NCBI GenBank assembly: GCA_041687255.1
Contig: JAWLCL010000010.1
Location: forward strand, 116,701 to 180,700
DNA: 64,000 nt
Direction of reading: 5' to 3'
From: Mariniphaga sp041687255
Lineage (GTDB): Bacteria > Bacteroidota > Bacteroidia > Bacteroidales > Prolixibacteraceae
Shown here: positions 52,032-61,054 of the stretch, piece by piece
How the letters are laid out: each line of letters begins with the position of its first letter
How positions within the stretch are numbered: the stretch's first letter is position 1
Made by a program: the position numbers and the translations under genes
Notes under the pieces: generated by a model
What the model was told of the DNA's origin: nothing
Database searches by the model: none
The model's input: the letters and a program-made list of their open reading frames with translations, nothing else

Positions 52032-53345
52032 ATGAAAAAGTATATTTTAATAATGTTTCTGGCTTTAAGCCGGATGGTTTTTGCACAGGACATTAACCAG
52101 GAAAAGCTGGATGAATATTTCAGACTTCTCGAAATTCACAACCGGTTCATGGGAAGTGTGACTGTTTCAATAAACGGGGAAATTATTTATCAAAAAGCAA
52201 TAGGTTTTTGTGAAATTGAAAATAACATCGAATCAACTCCTGCTTCCAGATACAGGATAGGTTCGATATCCAAAACCTTTACATCTGTTTTGGTATTGAA
52301 AGCAGTTGAAGAAGGAAAACTGCAACTTGACCGGAACATTGATAAATATTTTCCTTCAATTGAAAATGCAGAGCGCATTACAATAAAACACCTGCTAAAT
52401 CACAGGAGCGGAATTCACAGTTTTACTGACGATAAAGACTATTTGTCATGGAATACTAAACCTCATTCGAGGGCCGAAATGGTTGAAATTATTGCCGGGG
52501 CAGAAAGTGAATTTGAACCGGGAAGTGAGTCAAGGTACAGCAATTCCAATTTTGTTTTGTTATCCTATATTCTTGAAGATATTTATGAGAAACCCTATGC
52601 ATCGATACTTACCGAACACATCACTAAACCGCTGGGGCTTATTGATACCTACCTGGGAGGAAAAATTAATCCGGCAAATAATGAATGCCGTTCCTACAGT
52701 TATTTGAAAAACTGGCAAGTTGAACCTGAAACCGATACATCAATTCCTTTGGGTGCCGGAGGGATTGTATCTACTCCGGCTGACCTGGTAACATTCAGCG
52801 ATGCTTTGTTTGGCGGGAAGCTTTTATCGGAAGAATACCTGGAAATGATGAAAACTATAGATGGAAATTATGGATTCGGACTCTTCCAAATTCCTTTTTA
52901 CGAAAGAACAGCGTATGGGCATACCGGCGGGATAGATGGATTTTCAGCAGTGTTTGCTTACTTTCCAAAAGATAAGGTTTCATATGCCCTTACTTCAAAC
53001 GGAACAGTAATTAATAACAACAATATCTCAATTGCCGTTTTGAGCGCTGTTTTCAACAAGCCTTTTGAACTCCCTGATTTTAATGCATATAATGTTACTG
53101 CCAATGAACTGGATAAATACCTTGGAACATACATATCAAAGCAGATTCCATTAAAAATTACGGTCACTAAAGATGGAAACGCCCTGATAGCCCAGGCATC
53201 CGGCCAGCCTTCTTTTCATCTTGAACCCACGGCAAAAGATACATTTCGGTTCCAGCGTGCAGGAATTGTTATGGAATTTAATCCCGAAGATAAAACAATG
53301 ATACTGAAACAGGGTGGAGGAGAATTCAGATATGTAAAGGAATAA
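52032..53345 (+). CDS. Secreted serine hydrolase of the beta-lactamase / class C PBP family
   Basis: This is a 437-residue protein. Signal peptide LIMFLALSRMVFAQ. The SxxK nucleophile motif is Ser78-Ile-Ser-Lys81 (RIGSISKTFTSVL), the YxN is in SRYSNSNFVLL, and the third motif appears as GHTGG, typical of this family (in place of KTG). A C-terminal domain at about 350-437 (LDKYLGTYISKQIPLKITVT) is a beta-barrel often found in peptidase S12-like esterases. Substrate not predicted: D-peptides, lactams or esters. Gene stands alone. Confidence 0.88.
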   Translation: MKKYILIMFLALSRMVFAQDINQEKLDEYFRLLEIHNRFMGSVTVSINGEIIYQKAIGFCEIENNIESTPASRYRIGSISKTFTSVLVLKAVEEGKLQLDRNIDKYFPSIENAERITIKHLLNHRSGIHSFTDDKDYLSWNTKPHSRAEMVEIIAGAESEFEPGSESRYSNSNFVLLSYILEDIYEKPYASILTEHITKPLGLIDTYLGGKINPANNECRSYSYLKNWQVEPETDTSIPLGAGGIVSTPADLVTFSDALFGGKLLSEEYLEMMKTIDGNYGFGLFQIPFYERTAYGHTGGIDGFSAVFAYFPKDKVSYALTSNGTVINNNNISIAVLSAVFNKPFELPDFNAYNVTANELDKYLGTYISKQIPLKITVTKDGNALIAQASGQPSFHLEPTAKDTFRFQRAGIVMEFNPEDKTMILKQGGGEFRYVKE

Positions 53346-53520
53346 GAACCTGTATTAAAATGCCTCTGCAATGTTTTTAACTCTCTTTTGCTGTTTTTGA
53401 TTAATTGCCTGAACTAATTTAAATTCAGCTAATTATAGTGGCATAAACTGATTGGAAAATTGGTTTATGACCGTTGAATTCCGTAACTTGTTACCGGTAA
53501 CCAAAACAGATAAATAAACT

Positions 53521-54483
53521 ATGAAGGCATTTATTAAAACAAAATATGGTGGGCCGGAAGTTCTTCATCTGGGAGACGTGGAGAAGCCGCAGGTTAAAGA
53601 GGACCACCTCCTGGTAAAAGTGGCAGCCAACTCGGTCAATCCCGCCGACTGGCATATTCTTCGGGGAAAACCTTCTGTTGCACGATTATCATTCGGGTTA
53701 TTGAAACCCAAGAACAAAATTCTGGGGGCCGACTTTGCCGGCATTGTTGAAGAGACAGGAAGCAGCGTAAAGCATTTCAAGCCGGGAGACAGAGTGTTTG
53801 GAGAAACCCTCATGGGAGGTGCTTTTGCTGAATATGCGTTAGTGCCCGAAAATACATGCGCCATTATGCCTGAGGGAACCGGTTTCCCTGAAATGGCATG
53901 TATTCCCATTGCCGGAATTACAGCCCTGCAGGCACTGGTGGAACATGGGGAACTTAGAAAGGGAGAAACGGTTTTAATTAACGGCGCCTCGGGAGGTGTC
54001 GGTCATCTTACCGTGCAACTCGCCAAACTATGGGGTGCAGAAGTAACTGCCGTTTGCTCGGTTAAAAATGCCTCTTTTGTACAATCATTGGGAGCCGCTA
54101 AGGTCATTGCCTACGATAAGGAAAACATTCATCAGCACCGGGAAAGGTACAACCTGGTGGTTGATGCATACGGCAATCTGGCGCATACCGACTTCAGGCG
54201 CATGGGTGAAAGAGGTGTAGTGGTGGGATTTACCACGCTGAGCCATATGCTTTCAGTATTGACAAAAAGGAATTTCAGTAAAACACCAATTTCAATATTT
54301 ACCACCAGGGCCAACACCAAAGACCTGGAGACCCTGGCCTTTTTGGTTCAGGACGGTTCCTTAAAGGTACATATTTGCAAAACTTTTACCTGGAAGGAGA
54401 TACCCGAAGCTGTAAGCTACATCGAAAATACACATCCCAGGGGAAAAGTAGCTATGTTGTGGGAGCCAGGTCAGGCTCAATAA
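53521..54483 (+). CDS. MDR-family NAD(P)-dependent oxidoreductase (quinone reductase-like)
   Basis: This is a 320-residue protein. GroES-like N-terminal domain (VKVAANSVNPADWHILRGKP) and Rossmann domain with LINGASGGVGHLTVQLAKLW, AVCSVKNASFVQSLGAAKVI and VVDAYGNLAHTDFRRMG. No catalytic-zinc Cys/His set is seen, as expected for the zeta-crystallin-like quinone oxidoreductase branch. It probably uses NADPH. Substrate unknown. Gene stands alone, with AT-rich DNA upstream. Confidence 0.9.
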   Translation: MKAFIKTKYGGPEVLHLGDVEKPQVKEDHLLVKVAANSVNPADWHILRGKPSVARLSFGLLKPKNKILGADFAGIVEETGSSVKHFKPGDRVFGETLMGGAFAEYALVPENTCAIMPEGTGFPEMACIPIAGITALQALVEHGELRKGETVLINGASGGVGHLTVQLAKLWGAEVTAVCSVKNASFVQSLGAAKVIAYDKENIHQHRERYNLVVDAYGNLAHTDFRRMGERGVVVGFTTLSHMLSVLTKRNFSKTPISIFTTRANTKDLETLAFLVQDGSLKVHICKTFTWKEIPEAVSYIENTHPRGKVAMLWEPGQAQ

Positions 54484-54972
54484 AAAAGTGGTATTTTATC
54501 ATCAGTACTGCTAGTGTTTCAAGATGAATTTGCTGTTATGCCAATTCATGTACACATATAATCATTATTAATAAAACAAACAGTGCAGGTATGGAAAATG
54601 ACAGACGCGCAATTAATTGTGTTTCTGTCGTCAAAATTCTAATTCAAAATACATTTGTTTAATAATTCTTTTTTACCTTGCTTATATTTCTTAATGTAAT
54701 TGTATTTAATGTTACTCTGCTCAATTCATTCATTTGAATTTAAGTGTATACGGTTGTTGTATGTATATTAATCAAATGAACAGACAAAGAAACAGAAGTT
54801 AAAGGTGTGAGAATACGAACGACCGAAAGAAATTTTTCTGCCTGCAGATAAATAAGATCAACTGATTAAGTAAAAGACGCTGGTGCTACCATCCCGAGAG
54901 GACAATTTTCATGAGGAGCCTAAAAGGGATTCCGTGAAATGTTTTTAAAAACTTTATTGAGGAGGATAAATA
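54484..54972. other. Intergenic region and long leader before a methyltransferase gene
   Basis: No gene. Bases 54650-54682 carry a divergent copy of the promoter-bearing repeat seen at 57300, 61608 and 61975. From about 54800 to 54972 the DNA is less AT-rich and could form stems (for example ATCCC near 54892 with GGGAT near 54926), but I find no known riboswitch pattern. AGGAGG at 54960-54965 is a canonical Shine-Dalgarno site. Confidence 0.5.
54960..54965 (+). promoter_or_regulatory. Strong Shine-Dalgarno site
   Basis: AGGAGG lies seven bases before ATG 54973. Nearly all other genes in the window lack such a site, as usual in Bacteroidota. It fixes the start of the methyltransferase. Confidence 0.7.
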
Positions 54973-55926
54973 ATGATTAAAACAATTTCAAGGGGTATTT
55001 ATAACCAAATCAAAAGTAGCCAAATCCCTGGAACTTTGAAGAAAAATCAAATTAAGCTGGATAGTTCACAACTTCAAAAAATTGAATCTTCTATAAGGGA
55101 AAATTACCATCAGGGATGGAGAAAGGAAACTAACTATTTGCCCGAAGCCTATTTAAATGATTTGAACAACCATTTAACCGGCAGACTGGAAAAGGACAGG
55201 TATTCCTATATTCCATGGCTGAATAAAACAATAGAGCTGAAAGGTGCCAATGTGTTGGAAATAGGCTGCGGAACCGGCTCCTCAACAATTGCATTTGCTG
55301 AACAAGGGGCCAATGTGACCGCTGTGGATATTGATGAGGGAGCTTTAAAAGTTGCGAAAGACAGATGTGCAATTTATAATGTACCGGCAAAAATTATTTA
55401 TGGAAATGCAACTGATGTATATGACGAGGTAAAAGATCATAAATTTGACTTAATAATCTTTTTTGCATGTATTGAACACATGTTGTATGAAGAGAGGATT
55501 GCCAGTCTGAGGAAATATTATGATTTAGTGCCCAAAGGTAAATACTTAAGCATTGTTGAAACTCCTAACACGTTATGGTATTATGATGGTCATACATCAG
55601 GATTGCCTTTTTTTAACTGGTTATCTGATAATGCTGCCTATGATTATTCAAAATATAGCAAAAGGCCTAATTTTAAGGAATTATACCATGAGCTTTCAGA
55701 TGAAAAATATTTGAATTTTTTAAGGAGAGGCAGAGGATTTAGTTTTCATGAGTTGGAAGTAGCTTTGAATTTACCGGCAAAAAAAATTAATGTTGTATCT
55801 TTTTTTAACCGGTTATTGATGCCGTTCTCCATTGACTATAAGTTTCATAAATTATTAACAAGAATATATCCCGGTATAAATAAAGGATTTTTTTATCCCA
55901 TGATTGATATGATAATCCAAAAATAG
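54973..55926 (+). CDS. Class I SAM-dependent methyltransferase
   Basis: This 317-residue protein has motif I VLEIGCGTGSSTIAFAEQG at about residues 94-112, VTAVDIDEGAL as motif II, FDLIIFFACIEHM at about 158-170 as motif IV, and a post-core LVPKGKYLSIVETPN. The region after about 205 (WYYDGHTSGLPFFNWLSDNA) is specific to a group of methyltransferases that act on sugar or surface-polymer precursors, but I cannot fix the substrate. The strong RBS and isolated position, next to several repeats, suggest possible recent acquisition. Confidence 0.8.
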   Translation: MIKTISRGIYNQIKSSQIPGTLKKNQIKLDSSQLQKIESSIRENYHQGWRKETNYLPEAYLNDLNNHLTGRLEKDRYSYIPWLNKTIELKGANVLEIGCGTGSSTIAFAEQGANVTAVDIDEGALKVAKDRCAIYNVPAKIIYGNATDVYDEVKDHKFDLIIFFACIEHMLYEERIASLRKYYDLVPKGKYLSIVETPNTLWYYDGHTSGLPFFNWLSDNAAYDYSKYSKRPNFKELYHELSDEKYLNFLRRGRGFSFHELEVALNLPAKKINVVSFFNRLLMPFSIDYKFHKLLTRIYPGINKGFFYPMIDMIIQK

Positions 55927-56258
55927 CATGATTTTTTGTGGAAATTGCCGGTTTCATGTTCATGCAATTCAAACTTCTTCGGAACATCGACATAGGAAAA
56001 TGATGCAACAGCTTTGAAACCGGGACATAGAAAATTAATCACTAATCATCTGGTACAGACACTATATCCTGCATCTCTTCATATGCTGAATAGTGCATTT
56101 TTTGCATCCGATTGAACTTTTAACCAAACCCTATGGTTTGGATAAGAGAACTTTCGAATAATGCCTGCGGCACAAATACATAGTGTTAATTCCCGGTTTT
56201 ATTTTTAAGATTCCTCCATTGAGCTGTTGCATTTGTTTTATGATAGTTACTATAAGAA
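55927..56258. other. Intergenic region with one hairpin
   Basis: CCAAACC/GGTTTGG (56124-56141) with a four-base loop is the only strong element; it lacks a T-run. No gene seen. Confidence 0.5.
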
Positions 56259-57239
56259 ATGAAGACAAGCAATAAATTAAAAAAAATAGTTCAGGAACTA
56301 AAAGAAACAGATAAAGAGGTTAAAGTCACCTCAAGGGAATTGTTTTCACTTTTTAATCTGGAAAAACGAACCAAGGGAAACCGTCGTCATGTCGATGATT
56401 TCTTAAACGACAATCAGCTGGAAGTTGTCCCCGACTACATGGAAAGCGGAATGGATGAAGAGATTTCACTTCGGCATAAAAAGAGAGCCAGGAGCAAAAA
56501 AGAGATGAACCCCGTTCAGACCATCGGGCTGCTCGATTCTGCCAATAAAATTCCGGTAACGGTTACAAGGGAAGCAAAGCTTAAAGAAGCAATCACTTTA
56601 ATGATGATGCACAATTTCTCGCAATTGCCTGTAGTTTCCGGCTCAAGAACGGTGCATGGAGTAATAACATGGGAATCTGTCGGATATGGACTTTCAGGTG
56701 ATGGCAACTCAGAACTGGTGAAAGATTTCATTTCAACGGATGTAACAATTGTAGATTATGAAACTCCGCTCCTTGATGCTGTCTCTATTATTCTTGAAAA
56801 TCAGTTTGTGCTTGTACAAAAGACGGATAAATCGCTTTGCGGAATTGTTACGATGACAGATATCACTGCCCGTTTTCTGATGGTTTCAGAACCTTTTTTA
56901 CTCCTGGAACAAATAGAAAATCATATCCGGCAAATCCTTGACGGAAAGTTCCTGGTCGATGAACTAAGGGAATACTGCCAGATAGGCGATTATGAAAGAG
57001 CGTTTGAATACATCGATGATTTAAGTTTTGGCGATTACATCAGGGTTATTCAAAAACCGGAAAACTGGGAGAGGTTGCAGCTTAATATTGAACGAACCCA
57101 TTTTATTAAGCACCTCGACAGAATTCGTGAAATCCGGAACGACATCATGCACTTCGACCCGGAGGGCATCAGTAAGGAACAAAAAGAAGAGTTAATTAAA
57201 ATGGCCAAATTTTTATCAGAAGTGATTAAGTTTGAATAG
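56259..57239 (+). CDS. CBS-pair protein with C-terminal HEPN-like domain
   Basis: This is a 326-residue cytoplasmic protein. The N-terminal ~75 residues (VKVTSRELFSLFNLEKRTKG, DNQLEVVPDYM) resemble a small winged-helix-like module seen with CBS proteins. Two CBS motifs follow at about 90-220 (IPVTVTREAKLKEAITLMMM, QLPVVSGSRTVHGVITWESV; then TIVDYETPLLDAVSIILEN, SLCGIVTMTDITARF). CBS pairs bind adenine nucleotides. The C-terminal ~110 helical residues end with IREIRNDIMHFDP, an R-x4-H motif (Arg293-His298) of HEPN ribonuclease-like domains. This organisation would allow a nucleotide-sensing toxin or defence role, but no antitoxin partner is seen. Confidence 0.75.
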   Translation: MKTSNKLKKIVQELKETDKEVKVTSRELFSLFNLEKRTKGNRRHVDDFLNDNQLEVVPDYMESGMDEEISLRHKKRARSKKEMNPVQTIGLLDSANKIPVTVTREAKLKEAITLMMMHNFSQLPVVSGSRTVHGVITWESVGYGLSGDGNSELVKDFISTDVTIVDYETPLLDAVSIILENQFVLVQKTDKSLCGIVTMTDITARFLMVSEPFLLLEQIENHIRQILDGKFLVDELREYCQIGDYERAFEYIDDLSFGDYIRVIQKPENWERLQLNIERTHFIKHLDRIREIRNDIMHFDPEGISKEQKEELIKMAKFLSEVIKFE

Positions 57240-57299
57240 TGTTTATGTTTAAAAAGGAAAAGGCCTAAAGAGAGTGGAGGTGGACTGGTTGTCTCCATT

Positions 57300-57443
57300 A
57301 ATCTGCAGCAATTCCGACTCAGATGTCCTTTCATATTTCTGCTGCAAAGCATCATTTGTTTAATTATTCTTTTTTATCTTGCTCTTGAAAAAGTTAAAAA
57401 AACCTATGGCGTCGGTATAAGATTCCTATTATAGAAGCATGAA
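57300..57443 (+). repeat. Promoter-bearing repeat, copy 1
   Basis: It shares TTTCTGCTGCAAAGCATCAT, TTGTTTAATTATTC and TTTTTTATCTTGC with copies at 61608-61740 and 61975-62072. TTTG (57355) and TATCTTGC (57375) resemble the Bacteroidota -33/-7 boxes with a short spacer, so the copy probably supplies the promoter of the LRR gene at 57439. Confidence 0.65.
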
Positions 57444-57945
57444 AAAATTTTATTTTATTATTGCTGGATTAATACTGTCCGGCTTTTTATCTTTTGCACA
57501 AGATGAAACTTCTGTAGTTATTTTTAACGGCAGAGGAGAATTAAGAGGTTCAAAAGTTTTGGACATGAGTTACCAGGATTTAAAAAAGTTCCCGGTAATG
57601 GCAATAAATCCTGAAATTGAGGTATTGATTCTGGACAATAACAAGCTGAAAAAGCTCCCTGCCTGGATTGGTCAACTTGAAAATTTGCGGGTACTTTCCT
57701 TAAGAAATAATAATTTCAAGGAGCTGGATTTTAGAATAAACAATTGCGAAAATCTCGAGCAGCTTTATTTAAACGGCAATCAGGAACTGTCGGATATTTC
57801 AGCCCTAAGCACAACTTCAAAACTCAAGCTGATTGATGTAACCGGCACTAAAATTAACGATTTGCCTGCCGGAGTGCAAATGATGGACAGTTTATATTAT
57901 TTCAAATACACAAAAACGATTGAACAAAAACCAGTGCCTGATTAA
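57439..57945 (+). CDS. Secreted leucine-rich-repeat protein
   Basis: This 168-residue protein has a signal peptide (IIAGLILSGFLSFAQ). It contains four to five LRR units of the LxxLxLxxNxLxxLP type: IEVLILDNNKLKKLPAWIGQ, LENLRVLSLRNNNFKEL, CENLEQLYLNGNQELSDIS and LKLIDVTGTKINDLPAG. It is likely a periplasmic or surface binding protein. Its promoter region is a repeated element. The following gene starts 6 bp after the stop. Confidence 0.8.
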   Translation: MKKFYFIIAGLILSGFLSFAQDETSVVIFNGRGELRGSKVLDMSYQDLKKFPVMAINPEIEVLILDNNKLKKLPAWIGQLENLRVLSLRNNNFKELDFRINNCENLEQLYLNGNQELSDISALSTTSKLKLIDVTGTKINDLPAGVQMMDSLYYFKYTKTIEQKPVPD

Positions 57946-57951
57946 TAAAAA

Positions 57952-58845
57952 ATGACAACTACCAATTTAATTGCGATATTAACCCTTTCAATTCTTCTGT
58001 TTTCCTGTAAGGAAAAAGGAAAGACCGAAAAGAACTCTGTTTCCAAAGAAGTTGAAAATTTCGAACCCAAGGTTGACTTAAACGAAATTGAATCTGATTT
58101 TATTAAATGGTGGGCTTACCATTCATATAACATTTCTTTATCATCAAATTTTACAGGACTGGATGAAGAGTCAGATACGATTGAAAAAAAGCAGTTTTTG
58201 GAGAAATTGATTACTGCCAGTTACATCCCTGTAAAGATGAAGTCAGGCAATAAAGTCAATACATATAAACTTGTTAAGCTGGACTCTGGTGCAAATGAAA
58301 GTATTGGAAGCACAATAAAAAATGAATCGCTGACAAACCTTAAACATTTAGAAATGGAAGGATTGTCCCTTCCTGAATTTTACTTAACCGACTTAAACGG
58401 GAACATCTATACCAATGAGAACACAAAAGGGAAAATCCTGGTTCTAAAAACCTGGTTTATTAACTGTAAAGCATGTGTTGCTGAATTTCCGGAACTAAAT
58501 GATTTGGTTGAAAAAAACAAACAGAGAAATGATATTACATTCCTGAGTTTAGCATTGGATTCTAAAGCAGAATTAGAGAATTTTTTACAGCTAAAAGATT
58601 TTGAATATCAGGTAGTTCCCAATCAAAAAGAGTTTATTGATAAAAAATTGAATTTACAATTATATCCAACTCATATAATAGTGGATAAGAATGGGATAAT
58701 AATAAAAGTTGTAAATAAGGCTTCGGCAATGATTGATTTTCTTGAAAATGAAATGAAACTGAATGAAAGTATTTCACCGCCACCACCACCGCCACCGGCA
58801 GCGCCACCACCACCGCCGCCGCCACCACCACCGGCAACGATTTAA
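57952..58845 (+). CDS. Thioredoxin-fold (TlpA/AhpC-like) lipoprotein with polyproline tail
   Basis: This is a 297-residue protein. Lipobox IILFSC (Cys at about residue 17). The C-terminal half has a thioredoxin-like domain: GLSLPEFYLTDLNGNIYTNE, GKILVLKTWFINCKACVAEF with CKAC (CxxC active site), and LDFEYQVVPNQKEFIDKKLN then YPTHIIVDKNG with the cis-Pro. The end is a run of about 20 prolines interrupted by two Ala (PPPPPPPAAPP..., about 58780-58842), which is unusual for this family. It may reach through the peptidoglycan or bind SH3-like or WW-like modules. Tightly coupled to the LRR gene (6 bp). Confidence 0.82.
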   Translation: MTTTNLIAILTLSILLFSCKEKGKTEKNSVSKEVENFEPKVDLNEIESDFIKWWAYHSYNISLSSNFTGLDEESDTIEKKQFLEKLITASYIPVKMKSGNKVNTYKLVKLDSGANESIGSTIKNESLTNLKHLEMEGLSLPEFYLTDLNGNIYTNENTKGKILVLKTWFINCKACVAEFPELNDLVEKNKQRNDITFLSLALDSKAELENFLQLKDFEYQVVPNQKEFIDKKLNLQLYPTHIIVDKNGIIIKVVNKASAMIDFLENEMKLNESISPPPPPPPAAPPPPPPPPPPATI

Positions 58846-58852
58846 ACAAAAT

Positions 58853-58886
58853 ATTTAAAAAAGAGACGTCAAATTTACGTCTCTAC
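58853..58886 (-). terminator. Intrinsic terminator of the FN3 lipoprotein gene
   Basis: AGAGACGT (58862-58869) pairs with ACGTCTCT (58877-58884), loop of seven bases. On the minus strand the stem is followed by TTTTTT, as expected for the gene that ends at 58932. Confidence 0.7.
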
Positions 58887-58931
58887 AGGAAATCGACGGC
58901 ATTCCATTGCTGCAATCCTGCTTCCCGATTG

Positions 58932-61037
58932 CTAAGGTGTTAAAACCCTTACTATATTGCTGGTTGCACTTAATCCACTTTTATCGTAAACCACTATCGT
59001 ATAAAAATAGATGCTGTTGTATTTTATGTTGGTATCCTCAAAATAGGTATTGGTAATTTTATTTGTTGAAAATATGATTGTGCCAATATCTTTATCTGTT
59101 CCAGAGCGGTAAAGTTCATACCGGTCGAAGTTCAAATCGTTATTTTCTGACCATCTGAGCCCAATCATCAGCAAACTATCGACTATCTGGTATTCTCCTG
59201 TCAGTTCAACCGGACTGGGAGGATTTGCATCAAGGATTACTTTAATCTCATTGCTTTCTGCATAAAATCCGTTGGTGTAATAAACCACCACTGTGTAGTA
59301 ATAAGTATTCCCTTCACTTACACCCTGATCATGAAATTGAGTATCGGAACTTCGATATGAAGTATAAACTATTTCCCCTAAAAAGTTCTGCGATTGCGAC
59401 CTATACAAATCATACCGCAAAAAATCCGAATCAGAACTTTCTTTCCAGTATAGATATGCATAATCACCTTCCTGAAATCCCTCCAGGTAAACCATCCCGG
59501 GGGCGCTGATTTCAAGTTGAACTGTATTGCTTTCAGCACTTAACTCTTCTGTATCAAAAACAATAAGCTTGTAGGAATAAGTATTGCCGGCCTCCACTGA
59601 TTCATCCAAATAAAAAGTTTCGGAAATATCTGCTGTTGAGTAAATTCTTTCCCAGGTGTCATTGCCCGATAATAAACGGTACAATTCATACCTGGCAAAA
59701 TCAGAATCGGTGTTTGGGGTCCAAAAAAGATTGGGGAGTTCGCTGTTGGAACTAAAATCATAGGTTAACGTTACCGGCGTTGGTGGGATGCGTGGAATGG
59801 TAATTTCAACCGCATTGCTTTTCGAACTTAATCTGTCAAGATCATACACAACCACAGTATAATAATAGATTCCTCCGGCCACAACATTTTCATCGACAAA
59901 TTCAGTTGTGGAAACATCAGTGCCCGAAAAGATGCTTTCGCCTGATTCATCCTCAACTTCCGAGCGAAAAACTTCATAGGATGAGAAATCGGAATCGGGA
60001 TTCTCACTCCAGGAGAGGTAAACATATCCATCGTATGCTGCCTCTAAAATGCTTGGTGTTGGAGGAATTAACGGGATATCCACCTGGACCTGATTGCTGT
60101 TGGTGCTGTAGCCTGCGGTATCGGTGACGAGGCATGTGTAGAAATAGGTATTTCCTTCTGTTACATCGTTATCGGTATATGTTGTGTCAGTGGCAACAGA
60201 TGTTGAAAATATGATTTCACCTGTTGTTTCTTCTGAAGATCGTTGCAATTCATAACCGGCAAAATCCGGTTCATTATTTTTTGACCAGGAAAGCACCACC
60301 CTTGTGCTGTCGGTTGAAACCACCACCAGGTTTACAGGTAACAGATAAGTAACAGGTACATCCACCTGAATTACATTGCTGGTTGCAGTTAATCCTTCAG
60401 TATCAAATACCAGCAGAGTGTAAAAATAACTTTGACCTTCTGAAACAAAATTATCCCTGAATTCTGTTTCACCTGCCACAGAGGTTGAAAAGAGACTGTC
60501 ACCCGGTTCATCCTCCGATAGTGATCGATAAAGTACATACCTCCCGAAATCATTATCCGAGTTTTGTGACCATGAAATGTTAACTGCATTTTCTGCTACT
60601 GCTGCCTGCAGGTTGGAGACTTCCGGCAGAACAGGTTCCATTTCAATATCAATTGTTAAATCATCATTTATATCACGGGTGGTTGACCCCAGCCACTGAA
60701 TAATGTCATTTTCATCCATGGCCTCCACGGTAAATGTCCTTTTTTCACCTTTAGTAACTGAAAGGACTCCACGGGCTGTATTTCCTGTAATGTTTAATTC
60801 CTGTTTATCAAGAATTTTGCCTCCGGCGGTTACCCTGATAATAACCTTTCTGATTGTGGTAACTGATGCTGCACTTTTAAGGTTATCCGACTCAGGTATC
60901 TGAATCTGTATGGTAACCTCTGCAATATTCTCAAATGATTCATCCGGTGCACAGGAGAATAGTAATCCGAAGAAAATCAGGTTAATCATAAAAATTAAAA
61001 CTGCGTTGTTTCGCTGTTTAGGAATTGTATTCATAGT
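58932..61037 (-). CDS. Lipoprotein with six fibronectin type III domains
   Basis: This is a 701-residue protein. Lipobox FGLLFSC (Cys near residue 29). After a ~100-residue beta-rich start (VTIQIQIPESDNLKSAASVT, KVIIRVTAGGKILDKQEL), six FN3 modules of about 95 residues follow. Each opens with (V)xLxWSxNxDxDFxRYELYR, for example VNISWSQNSDNDFGRYVLYR and SWSENPDSDFSSYEVFR, and ends with Y.YTVVVYDxxGLSAxSN. The recurring xSDFxRYELYR is a distinctive local motif. FN3 arrays act as surface adhesins or spacers. I chose the ATG at 61035-61037 because it follows an AGGAGG Shine-Dalgarno site (61042-61047, seven-base-type spacing). Confidence 0.9.
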   Translation of the reverse strand, partial: TMNTIPKQRNNAVLIFMINLIFFGLLFSCAPDESFENIAEVTIQIQIPESDNLKSAASVTTIRKVIIRVTAGGKILDKQELNITGNTARGVLSVTKGEKRTFTVEAMDENDIIQWLGSTTRDINDDLTIDIEMEPVLPEVSNLQAAVAENAVNISWSQNSDNDFGRYVLYRSLSEDEPGDSLFSTSVAGETEFRDNFVSEGQSYFYTLLVFDTEGLTATSNVIQVDVPVTYLLPVNLVVVSTDSTRVVLSWSKNNEPDFAGYELQRSSEETTGEIIFSTSVATDTTYTDNDVTEGNTYFYTCLVTDTAGYSTNSNQVQVDIPLIPPTPSILEAAYDGYVYLSWSENPDSDFSSYEVFRSEVEDESGESIFSGTDVSTTEFVDENVVAGGIYYYTVVVYDLDRLSSKSNAVEITIPRIPPTPVTLTYDFSSNSELPNLFWTPNTDSDFARYELYRLLSGNDTWERIYSTADISETFYLDESVEAGNTYSYKLIVFDTEELSAESNTVQLEISAPGMVYLEGFQEGDYAYLYWKESSDSDFLRYDLYRSQSQNFLGEIVYTSYRSSDTQFHDQGVSEGNTYYYTVVVYYTNGFYAESNEIKVILDANPPSPVELTGEYQIVDSLLMIGLRWSENNDLNFDRYELYRSGTDKDIGTIIFSTNKITNTYFEDTNIKYNSIYFYTIVVYDKSGLSATSNIVRVLTP

Positions 61038-61054
61038 TTTCCTCCTTTTCAATT

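Noticed and set aside
54800..54960. Known riboswitch (SAM, TPP, cobalamin, glycine) in the leader
   Set aside because: None of the conserved boxes of these classes could be matched by eye.
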